A stretch of 64,000 nucleotides of DNA, taken from NCBI RefSeq assembly GCF_035582795.1, contig NC_134371.1:50757001-50821000 (forward strand), written 5' to 3'. The notes beneath the pieces were generated by a model. The model worked only from the letters and a program-made list of their open reading frames with translations. It did no database searches and was not told where the DNA came from. The translations under genes and the position numbers were made by a program. This DNA comes from Mycteria americana. Lineage: Eukaryota > Chordata > Aves > Ciconiiformes > Ciconiidae. Positions within the stretch are counted from its first letter, which is position 1, and each line of letters starts with the position of its first letter. Positions 36,467 through 48,000 of this stretch are shown piece after piece.

Positions 36467-37756
36467 AATAGAACCACAAATGGGAAGCAAGACAACATAA
36501 GCAATAGGGGCACTACAGACAACTATATTTACACGTATAAACATATCCAAATTTCAATTGTTTACAAGTAAAAGTGCACATAGATCATTACGAAGTATCA
36601 CTCAAATTTTAACTGGTCCATACAATGAAGCATCACCTGGAAATGGACTAGCACTGCAGTAATTAAAATTGGAACTTCATAGTCAAAAACTAAGAGACAG
36701 TTTCCATAAAAATATTTTAAAAAATATTAAAGTCAAATGAAGAGATACACGTTTCAATGTATAAAATTCATGATGCACCATGTATCCAGTAAAGTAGAGC
36801 TCTAGAAAACACCTACCATGGCTACCTCAGCAGCTGCAGCACTGTGAAAAGAGCTGAGACACAAAGCCCTTTGTGGGATACTGTAAGTGGTAGTGTTGGC
36901 AAACAACAGATTTAGGCACTCTAGTTTAAGGCAGCATTTGAATGGCAAGTGGTTGACTTCTGAAAACAGTCATTAGCTTGCAGTGGTGAATCTCTCTGGT
37001 GGTGTTCCAGGTTTTCAGTGCTCCCAACAGGTTACTGAAGTGCTGAAGATGGACCACAGTTCTAGGACTTTCTCTTGATTGCATTGTAGGCTAGAGCTGA
37101 GATGTATTATTTCCCCAAATCAACACAAATACATTATGGTCTCTTATCAGTTATGCCAAAAACTGGAATGTAATGATGGTTGCAGTGGTATAGTTATAGC
37201 AGCATACATGGATACTGGGATGAAACTCTAGTGCTGAAGATATTTAAACAAAATGATTTGTTACAAAATAAAACAAGCAATGATGGCAAAGTGTTACGCA
37301 GACATGCCTGACTGTCCTAGGCATGCAGGAGGAGGTTAAGGGCGAGCATGGAGGTGGCACAGGCAGACTGATAACTGACATATGGTTCTAAATGACTGCC
37401 AATTAAAATGGGTTGGAAAAGCGCATGATTAAGATAACCAAAACATAGCACAAGCTAAAATACAGCTTGTGCATCTGGGACAACCTAGGACAACGAAAAT
37501 AAAGCAATTTTAGGAGCAGTAGCCTTTCTACTCTGGTAATGGATCTCTATTTTCCTGCACAAATTGAAGAATTTGTAATAATCCTTACCTATGTATGGAG
37601 ATGCTAAGATGTTAGTGACTAAATGTATGTCTGCATGCATTCATGCAACTAGCTTTTCCCCTTGGGCCTCCCAGTCTAGCACCCCATCCCCCCCACCCCC
37701 CCAGCAGCTGCATGTAACCTCCTTCAAGATCTCGCCCATTTTCTCAGAAACCCGCT

Positions 37757-37764
37757 TCAGGAAC
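37757..37764 (-). CDS. FNBP1L: FNBP1L alternative terminal exon, coding tip (GS-stop)
   Basis: On the minus strand, a long pyrimidine tract (CTTTTCTTTTTCCTCTTG) runs into GACTGCAG|GTTCCTGA. Joined to the internal donor after 38856, which leaves one G, it reads Gly-Ser-stop. The protein would then end NSKGS instead of NSKGAVTYI, over an intron of about 1.09 kb. A branch-like CAGTAAC lies about 30-35 nt upstream. I recall a KGS-type ending for an FNBP1L isoform, which fits, but the junction has not been tested. Confidence 0.72.
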
Positions 37765-38835
37765 CTGCAGTCCAAGAGGAAAAAGAAAAGAACAAAGTTA
37801 CTGAAGGCCTTTAGAAGACAGAGAAGCGTGCTCAGTTCTAACAGGCCATTCTCAGTGGCTATACATTAGCCTTGTACTTAATTCCACAAACTCTCATTAG
37901 AAATACAAGCCACAGATTTTAGATTAGATTGTTTTCCCCCCTCGTAGTCAAGCAGTGCAATGCAGTTTCCAGTCCTCAGCGATTTAACAGTGAGGGGAAT
38001 TACTGTACATATAAGACCTTGATTTCAAACTAAACATGATGCAATTAAAAGACGTAGCTTACAGGCACAGATTAAGAATATAAAATCATTCCCTTTTCAG
38101 GAGCAGAGAGAGGTTTCAGTAAGTCATCAAGCATTACATCTGGTCTCTTTTTTTTGTTTGTTCAAGGTATCTAGAGTAAAAACAATGAAGTTGTGTCCAA
38201 TACACAACATTCTACATTACAAGTACTGAAAAGAAAGGAGAGAGGCAGGTCAGTGGACTTTCTGTCCTTCTTAATCGTAATGTTTTTTCCTGAGTATTTT
38301 TGTTGAGCTTTCAGAATCAAAAAACATTTTCCTGTTTAAGAAGTGAAAGCTGCCAAGTATTTGCTAAGGAAGGAAATTAATAATTATCAGTAACTGAGTT
38401 CAGTTAGTTATTAGAGGAAAAAACCCTCTGTTTTAAGCATATAGTTTAAGTCATAAAAGTGGGAACAGTAAATATTAGAGATCTTTAAGACTAAGTAATT
38501 TTTCCGTTCTCTATAGAAACAAAGTATTCTATAGAAAAAGCAGGAATCCTGGGCTTTTTCAGTTTAATAGCTGAATTGGATTTAGTGCTTTGTAAAGCAG
38601 GAACATTAGATCAGTTAAACAAAGCAGAAGACATTGGTCAAAATTACAGACCAGTGTAAGACGCATAATTTAATGTGGCCATCTCTAAAAAAAAGAAAAC
38701 TATAGCAAACTCACATTGCAAACAACAGACCACGCTGACTTCTGATACACTAATGCTTTCCATGAACCTGTGTAACTTACTATTTTTCCACTATTTTCCC
38801 TGGGGAATGTACAACTGAAAGCTGCCAGTTTACTG
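37765..38835 (-). other. Alternative intron or 3' UTR of FNBP1L
   Basis: In the AVTYI form this is the start of the 3' UTR. In the KGS form 38855-37765 is spliced out. The splice donor AAAG|GTGCAG and the acceptor CTGCAG|GTTCC bound it. I see no other gene. Confidence 0.6.
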
Positions 38836-39014
38836 TTAGATATAGGTTACTGCACCTTTGCTGTTTTTCTCTAGCGTTACATCTATATATGAAGTTGGCA
38901 CATAGCCTTCTTCTCCATTATGTCTTCGAGCTCTTGTCCACCCATCTCCTTTGTCCTCCTCAATAATGTACAAAATTTCCCCTTCTTTCATTGCTAGAGT
39001 GCCTTCATTATGAC
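38836..39014 (-). CDS. FNBP1L: FNBP1L terminal exon: SH3 domain, AVTYI C terminus
   Basis: The acceptor is TTTTCCCAG|GT. The exon encodes [20 protein letters not shown], then [20 protein letters not shown] and [18 protein letters not shown], with TAA at 38838-38836. SH3 landmarks are the acidic RT loop, the GDGW tryptophan, and the P-x-x-Y of VPTSY. The end VTYI fits a class I PDZ ligand (T at -2, I at 0). An internal donor after 38856 (AAAG|GTGCAG) gives the other C terminus. Confidence 0.95.
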
Positions 39015-42000
39015 CTGGGAAAACAAGAGGCAAAGAAGTCTCAGTGTTCAGACAGAATTTCAAGTCATCTTTTTCCCAGGGCATAGTTTCCAGATTATAT
39101 ATAAACAGGAAGAACCAAAAATCTGTGCAAGAGAACATATGGTCAAAACAGGCTTACAGACAAAAACCTAGTCCAATTTGTAAAGCTGAATATTTGCCAA
39201 TAGCTGTGCTAATATTTATCTTAGAACAGCACAAAAGAACTGCTCATGAATTAAACTGATTTATAAAAATATTTCCACTGATGTTACAAGCAACTAGTTG
39301 CTCATACCGTTAATTTACTTTAAATCATTTTTACCTGTCTTCTCTATAGCAAATAATCCATGCCTTATAGTCAAGTTGCCTTATAGTTAAGGAATCATAG
39401 TGCATATTGTTAACCTTACCATCAAACGGATATATTGCCTTGCAATGTCCTATTGCTGGTAATGGATCATCATCTTCAAACTCATCATCAAACTCATTTG
39501 GATGTGCATGTTGCTGTGGTGGGCCTCGAACTTCCTGATTTGCATCATCTGTGTAACTCCCTTCAGGGCTATAATGCAATGATTGGAGCATGAGGACTCT
39601 GAAGAGTTCTTAGCTCAAACTCAGAACATACATGCATCACACAGAAAGGGCAGACTGTGGATATCGCTTTGGAAATGCCTATTAGCAGTTTTTATATTTA
39701 CTGCTGAAGGTGATTTTCTGAAAATACCGACCTAACAAAGGCTTGGACTGAATTCTGCTACAAAAACAAACATGAATTTGACATACCTGTCTCTACAGAA
39801 CGTAGAAAACCGGTGAGCCTTACGCAATGGAATAAGATAGCTTTAAAAGGCACTGCTATTTAATGAGTGGGTGTTTCGATTAGACTCACTATTTTTTTAC
39901 GTTACCACAATGACATGAAATGACCTCTAGAATTCAGAACCAGTAAGATTTTCCTTTAGAAGGACATAAACTTTCAGAGGATAAGTAACAACCGTCACCT
40001 ACTGTTAACTATCAAAGAGATGAACTGATTCTAGCATAAGATATAAAAGTGGTAGAGATAGAATAGTGACCTTTCTCTGCCCTGTGTTACAAGGTGGTTG
40101 ATATCACTGCTGTGCCGCCTGTCACTTCTGGCTGCTACTTTACCTTCAACTTCAGAGAGCCAGGCCTTGGGGAAAAAGAGACAAATATTGGTGTCAAAGA
40201 AAACTCGATTCTAAACCAGCAAATACCATTTAACAAATGCACTTAACTGCATAGAGTTTGTCAGTACACAGCCACATAGAGACTGCATTCACATGTGAAG
40301 TGTCATAATTACTTCACATGAAGCATGAACCTACCCCTCATGCTTAGCCTATACTCCATACTAGTCCTAAGAAAAAAAATGATCTTTAATCACATATGAA
40401 TTTCAGAATAAGTGATAAGAAATTCTCCTAAACAGTTTACATCTTTAATAATTTATTTTAGCTTATTCTAGCTAGATGACTGTACTTGAAAATACAGCAC
40501 CCCACAAAAAATTGAATCAAGTAGTTTTTCTGGGTGCTATATTTATAACCCATAAGGCAAACTACAATTTTACCACTCATTTACATTTCCCAATGAATTG
40601 TTTTAGAGTCTAACCTCATTCTTGTGTATTTCCATCCGAAGACGGTCCATGTTGCTCATGGTCTCAGTTAATTTTGGCTGCAAACTGCCTGGATCACCCA
40701 TCTGGGGATTTTTTTCATAAACATCCTTCATCTTGATGAGGGCATCTCTAAAAACATACAAAACCCAACAATAATTATAAAAATTACATACATCAGTACT
40801 GATTCATTAAAGCTAAAATAATGTTTATGTGTTTGAGATCCTGACCCATGATTAGATACTAAGCACAGACAAGAACTACTGCTCCCCATACCACGCCTAA
40901 ATCCTTTTCCCATTCTGTCATCTTAGCACTTTGCCTTCCTTTCTTGTGTCACGCACAAGCACACAAGGACTCCAACTGTCGACTCTTCTCTATCCAGTCT
41001 CAATACTGTTTCCCACATTGTTTGTTATACACAATTTCCTAAATATTAATCATGTTCTTTTCTTAATGCACTAAGTTGCAGCTCTCTTGCTCAACACACC
41101 TACGCATTGATTTTATTTATTTTTTTTTAAATGCATGCTTTCAGATCCAATGTTTCCTATGCAACATTAGGATCAAAATGTGTGTTATAGTAAAGAAAGA
41201 GGAAGCAATGCTAACAGAACCTACATACAATAAACCATGAACTAAAAAATGCTTTGTAATAGCCTGGACTAGCATATTCTCTCCTAACTTCTGAGCACTG
41301 TTGGCTTAGGTAGAGGACTTCAAAAGAAACAGACATAGAGAGTTTTTGTAAAAACTCCAAAAAATGCACTCACTTTTGGTCTGTTTCCTTCTGTAGTTCT
41401 CTGTTGAGTTCATCGATTCTCTGTTGCAGTTTCTTGCGTCTTTGCTCGGGAGGGAGATGGCTGAAGTCTTCTTGTGCAGGGCCCTGCAAGTAGAAATACT
41501 ATTAAAACAAGTAACACGCATGTATCTGGACAGCTGAACTGACATACCCACACACGGACAGTGTTCACTGGAAGCAGGATGGACCATCTTAAAAACTCTA
41601 CTTGACACACAGCTCTATAGAAGACCACAACAGAATAAATGCATGTTCTTGCTGCCAGATCGTAGGTCATTCATTCAAAGTTCTTTCTGCCTTCTGTAAC
41701 AGTTGGCTCTCAGATGCAATTCAAAATTTGTAGACTTAACTATTTTTCTGAAAAGCTGAGCCCTGGACCTCCTATTACATCCACTGCACTTAAAGAAGAT
41801 TTAGAAATGACAGAATTAATTGCTACAGAGTAATTTCAGTCAGAACAAAAATCTAAGATGTGTATATAATACTAGTACGTATATAATTGATTCTTTCTCT
41901 GGAGTGTGTGTTCTATGGCGATTTGGATACTATCAAAAGAAAAATACTGTATTTTGGATCTTCATTCCAAAGTACTATTATAGTTCTCTTCCAGAAGTTC

Positions 42001-45000
42001 AGCAATCTTGCTAGGAAACATATTAAAACTTACAAAGTTCCGATGCATTTTACCTCAAGTAAAACTAGTTCACAGAGCACAGAAAAAACCTTCATAACAT
42101 CAACATTTTGACTTAAATTTGTTAAATTGAATCAAAACTTGCTCAAATATTCCAAGTCACCTTTTTCATTATAAAAAATAATGTTTCAGGGAAGAAAAAA
42201 ACCTCCTAATTTCCAAACTAAAAAAAAAAAAAAAACAAAAACAAAAACAAACAACAACAAGCTTCAGACCACTTATTATTATGAGCCCAAACCTGCAAAG
42301 GTTTAATTGCAAACTTGTGCCAAGATTATACGTAGGATGGAAGGACTTGGGTATGAAAAGCATGGGAAGAAATTTTAACGTATCTTGTGAGTTTGTTGTG
42401 AAAACTCTTCCCTTCAGGGTGACAGACACTGACAGCGCTAAGAAGGAAATATGGTACACGTCTTAGTAGCAGACAGTTAAGTTCCATTATTTGTGTCCTA
42501 GTTGCCTAAGAAAGTTGGTTTTAGCACAAGAAACCCACTTGCCATTACAGTAACCCTCCATGGAGGCAAACCGAACTGGACAGCATTTCTTTTGTCAAGA
42601 AGAAACTTGACAGAAACTTGACTGTCAAGATTTTGACACAAGCAGCCATAGGCACAGGTGCCAAGTTTCTAATGCTCCCTCTTAAGATCTTCTTGCCCCT
42701 CAACTTCTTGGTTCTTTTGCACGTGTAAAATCATAATCTCACTGCTTTTTAAGAAGGGACTACAAGACACCATAAAAGGAGGGAAATCAAGATATGTTTC
42801 CAAAATAAAGCAGAAATGTTTCTTTCTGGAGGAAAAAAAAATAATTAAAATCCTTTCAGGTGCTTTTACACACTACAAAGAAACAAAAAGACAATCACAT
42901 CCTCTGTATCATTCTTCCTTACAGGTCAGTTAAAACCAGAATATCCTACAGCAATAATCACAAGAACAGAGGTCTTTTTATGAATTTTTACTGATTTACT
43001 CTGCAAAACAACAATATTGATTAAGGTGTGGTTTTCATTTAATGCAACAGCTTTCTAATATCCCTAAGCATAATGGATAAGCTCCTCTGCAATTTTTTGG
43101 TTAAATTCAAAGGAGAGAATTTTGCAGTATTCAGTATTTCTCCTTTACACGAGTTTCGTAATCTTTTCATACACCTATTTTATGCTGCTTTAACAATTTT
43201 CCTTACAAAGAGAAATCAAGTATTTCCATCATGACCAGCTTGTGAATATTGGTCAACCCTAAAATTCCAAAATCACAGATTTAGTTGCAGCCAGATCACA
43301 AGTCTAATTATCTTACATTAAGCATGGATGATTAAGAAGACTGTGTATATGAGTGGAAAATCTGAAGATGTATTTCAGCACCTGACTTAAAGCAGTTATG
43401 ATATGGAAACACTTTCAAAAGATTACTTTCATGCTATCTTAGCAGAAGTACAGCAGACAGATCAGCACACGGGCTTACCATCTTCACCGACCACTGCACA
43501 GTTCATTTGAAAGCAGAAAGAAACGGGAAATTATTCACATGCAACGACCAGTTACGAAAATGATTAATGCCTAAAAATGTATCTTTAAAATATTACTTAA
43601 GGATTAAAATTTTAATTTATAAAAAATACATTTTACTATGACCACAAGAAAAGCAAAATACAATAATCAGAAATGCACTTCTGCTTTAAGAATTACTGAT
43701 TTAAGAATTACTGATTTAAAAATTACTAGGTGATAATGGGTATTTTAACTTATGAAATTCTAATACACAACTTCATTAAACTACTTTTGAATTTTAGTGT
43801 TTTGAGTAATATGCTAAAGAACTTCTATTGTAGAAGAAGAAACAAACACACAGCCAACATTGCACAAAATAGCAGAACTTGATGATGATGAAGGACTGGT
43901 CAGCCATATGCAAATAATTTGTTAATTACAGCTAAAAATCCACTACCATCACTTTTACAAACATAATTTTTACGATATATTTACTTTATTATCACAGTAG
44001 AACTACAAAGATCTTTTTCAAGTTTAGAAGTTAGTAATTTTACTTTCCGAAAACAGCATTTGGGTCATTGCTGCTATCCTAGAAATGTTTTAGTCCAGAT
44101 AAAACTAAAGACATTTAAAGAGTAAAGACTTTATCCTTAGAGGAAGCAAATAAAACATGGGATGCCAGGTGTCGTATCTTGGGTTTAACATTCACAGCAT
44201 TTTGAAGATCTACCATGCCTTCAGTGGCTTTGGATAACCCCTTCCAGAGAAACACCAAGCAACTTAGAAGATATGTATCTCCGACATCCTTTATGACCGT
44301 CAGCAATTGTTAAGGCTGTTGACTGGGGCACACGCACAAAATCAAAATTTCTAGCAATGAGGAAAGTAAAGCACCTTAACAAATGATACTTTGGTAGAAA
44401 CCTCAATAAAGTCCAAAGATGTAAAACGGCTATAGAATAAACTTCTTGTTCCCTTTAGAAAGTATCTTCCAAGTAAGGTTTACATATCACTGTTGATGAC
44501 CCATCTATTTATCGAGTGGCATTGAGCAAAGGCCTCTCATAAGCACTAACACTACCTGGAAACGTTAAGATTTCAAAGGATAATAAGCAGCATGTAACAG
44601 GAGTACTAATGAAGCAAGTTACACTTGCTTACACTTCAAGACTTTTTCCAGTAACCTATTCTGCAGATACTGTTTGCTGCTTTCACTATACATCATGATA
44701 GGACAATTGAATGCACGAAGCACAGAATGAGGGCAGTCTGGTTTTGTGATCACCAGTGCCTTCAGTGAAATCTTGTACAGGGTATGTTAAACAAAATAAC
44801 CAGTATGCTTACTGTCCCATATATGGTTGGACTATGGGTTGGTATGGGTTAGTCTATGGTTGGACTCGATGATCTTAAAGGTCTTTTCCAACCTATGTGA
44901 TTCTGTGATATATGCCAACTCATGGATAAATTTCAGTGGAAGCAGAAGCAAATTAAATACCATTTGGTAGTTCTGCATGTCAATACCACTTGGACATCAT

Positions 45001-48000
45001 TTCCAGGGACAAAACTGTGGAGAACAGCATCATGTACTAGCAACTATTAAGCACTGAATCAAAATATATTATAAAGATAAGACTGATTAATGAGATTTAA
45101 AAATCTATTAGAATTACAGTATACATTTAAGTTGAAAAGGCGCTCAGTATGTGATAATGTCATGTCTATTAAAATGCTTGCAAGGAATTTCATAATATAT
45201 AAAAATTAAATGTTCATCCTGAAGATTTACAGAGATTTGATATTGTGGGATATTTGAGTTAATCCAGATTTGTAGGATACCAGTGATCCTTGCTAATTTT
45301 ACAGAATACTATTCTATATTAAATTCATTCACTTTTACAACATGAACAATGAATTGTAAGATAAAAAAAATTACATAAAAAATATGGTTTAATTTTTCAT
45401 TAGCATTCTGTAGTTGTTAGGAGATGATCTTTTGCTTCAGGAAGAGGTTCTAGAACTACTGACACTACAAGGTGTTGATTTGTAAGCCAGGAGTCAACAC
45501 ATTTAGCGATCAACAAAAAGGATGTGTAATCAAGACCTGTGCCATTTGAACAACTATCTAATCCAGTTTCTCACTGAGTACTAAAGAAGGAACGTTATCT
45601 TCATGACCAGAACAAATTATGATATATGTGACTCAGAAGGGGAAAGGAGAAAATGTCCTCTGTAAATACTTAAGAGGACCACAAAAATTTTCTAAAAAAT
45701 GGTGGTGGTAGAAAGGGTATTTCCAAGATATCTGGGGGCCTGAAATAAGACGCCACAACATTACTTAAAGAAATAAATTTAAAGTGTAACTCTATATTTC
45801 AGAGTGACAGCAAGGGAGCCTCTAAATCATAACTTTACTGCAATATAACATTGTTGTATTTTGATCTCCACATTATGTCAGCAGTAGTCAACCATTCGTG
45901 ATGCACATGAGACAGCAAGTCAATATTGTTTTCAAAGATCAGAAAATCATGAATTATATATAATCAAATACACCCAATTATATCATTATTTGGATCAATA
46001 AATATCATAAAACATACATAAACTGGGCAGCCTATGCTTCACTGACATAACAGGGAAGTGCCAGTACATTTATCACTAGTACTATAAATGTTGCTAGGAA
46101 ACCACTTAACATTTCCCTTTTATTGTCTTCCAAACAAATTCTATTTGCAGAATATGCCACTATAAATTAGTAAATGAATTCCGAAATCTCAGGAGGTGGC
46201 ATTTGGTAGTACTTTTTCAATAATTTTACCCAAAAAACCTTGGACAAACAACAACAATTTATGAATCAGAAAATGCATTAAAATTTTAATGTTTCAAAAA
46301 TCAGGATTCCAAAATCTGCAAGCACCATGTACTATAGTATTTGATGCACAAAAGAAATGAAATTTCTCCCTTCTTAGTTCAGTGTCTCGTAATCAACTAC
46401 TATTATTTCAATTAAAAGTCAGCAAATAAGACATCTGTCAGATGTTTTTTGTGGTGACTATATACCCAATGATAAATTACTGCAAAAATATGTTACATGA
46501 TGGTAGGAAAACATTTGTGAATGTGAACAACAATGAAGAAAGGTATCAAACACATGCTGAGCACCCTCTTTATAACACCTTTCTTTTAGGAACAAGTATT
46601 TGGAATGCAATAAAGAGTATTTCTATTTTATTTTATTTTTAACCTGTTGGTAACTTCTGTGTAATAGAAAACCAAAGTATCCTAACAGCGACCTTATAGC
46701 TGAAGTGTTACTTTTAACAAAGTAAGCCTTATAATGAGGGTGAAGAGCATTAGAAAAGCCACATCACAAACACACTGTTCATAGCCCATCATGCATTTCA
46801 ACTTGTTATCAAACTTACCCCTCTTTTGAGGCTTCTGAAAGAAGGAATTCTGGGCTTCCCTGTTTTTATGTCACTCATGCAATAATGCACTGGTTCAATG
46901 GAGAATATGGGATACTGGGACCCATTAGGAGTACTGGATGTGTATAAACTAGTAGGGGTTAGGGGTGGGGATTGTGGCTAATGTGGAAATAAAGAAAGCA
47001 ATAAATAAGCCAAATGTTCAAAGTGATTTTAAAATGAAATTTTGTCTTACAAAAATAAAATTTCCATCCAACACAGAAACAGCTTGTAAGGTTCCAGACA
47101 TTTACACTATAACTGTATTGGTTTTAAAAGGTTTCTGTCATGAATTAATCTTCAGAGTTACAGGTTGGTGCACAGAATGAAGGAATATTCAAAAAAAGCT
47201 TTAGACTCAACACTTCCACAAGATCCCGAAGTTGCCTGTCTCTTTTCTCAAAACAGGAAGTTCTACTTTTCCCAACTTTTAGTCACAGCCATTCTGGAAG
47301 TTTGTGCATTCCTGCTCACCATTTCTTCCTACATTTTGATGTACCCTACCAGGTAAGCTAAAATAGAAATATTAGATACATCTATGGAGAATGACTAAAA
47401 CAAAAAGTATACTCAATCTCTGTAGTCGAGCTGGACTGACACAACGCTGCGTGGCATTCTGAATCGAGATCATTACGAGAACTTCCTCCACTGTCTTCCT
47501 CCCCTTTTTTCAAATTGCTTCTCTCATTTTTTTGGCTCTCATACCTCTGCTGCTCTTTCCCAGTTCGATTTTTCTGTACTATTTTCTCTGCTGCACAACT
47601 CATTTCCTTTCCAAAAGGTTTTTATGTCTTTGGCAACATCAAAAATAGGTAAATGCATTATCTGGAAGTCAAGGCCAGCCATAGTTTCAGCTAAATGAAG
47701 GCCCAAAGGCCACCACGAATGCCCCAGCTACAATAAATCAGCCTATTTTTATATTAGCTAATCTAAGAATATATATTACAGCCTGTAAATAGTATTTGGA
47801 ATTAAATATGTATCTCCTGATAAGTATTTTGCTCCCAGCTGCTGTTTTGTAGAGCGCCCCTCCATCCTCCCCCAAAAAAGAGGGGAAAAAAGGACATAAT
47901 CTTCCATTTCCTCTAGGCCCTTAAGGAACAGATGCATATAGTACGTATACACGTATGTACATCTGTGATTCCACACAGGAAACAGTAAGGCTGAGTCTCT

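Larger units (their letters stand above)
35540..37756 (-). other. FNBP1L: FNBP1L 3' UTR (inferred)
   Basis: This AT-rich sequence lies downstream of the alternative terminal exon and runs to the minus-strand poly(A) signal at 35556. It contains an A/C-rich tract (35990-36060) and a run of C blocks at 37682-37702. No coding signal is seen on either strand. The extent is inferred from the poly(A) hexamers. Confidence 0.5.
43494..46818 (-). other. FNBP1L intron between cassette exon and microexon
   Basis: Contains a threefold 15-bp tandem repeat (43685-43729, TTTAAGAATTACTGA) and a CR1 3' end (44823-44912). Otherwise AT-rich intron. Confidence 0.7.

Noticed and set aside
39331..39419. Extension of the FNBP1L SH3-start exon frame (KVNNMHYD...)
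   Set aside because: The SH3 fold continues in exon 39014-38836 (HNEGTL), so this stretch is intron after GATG|GTAAGG.
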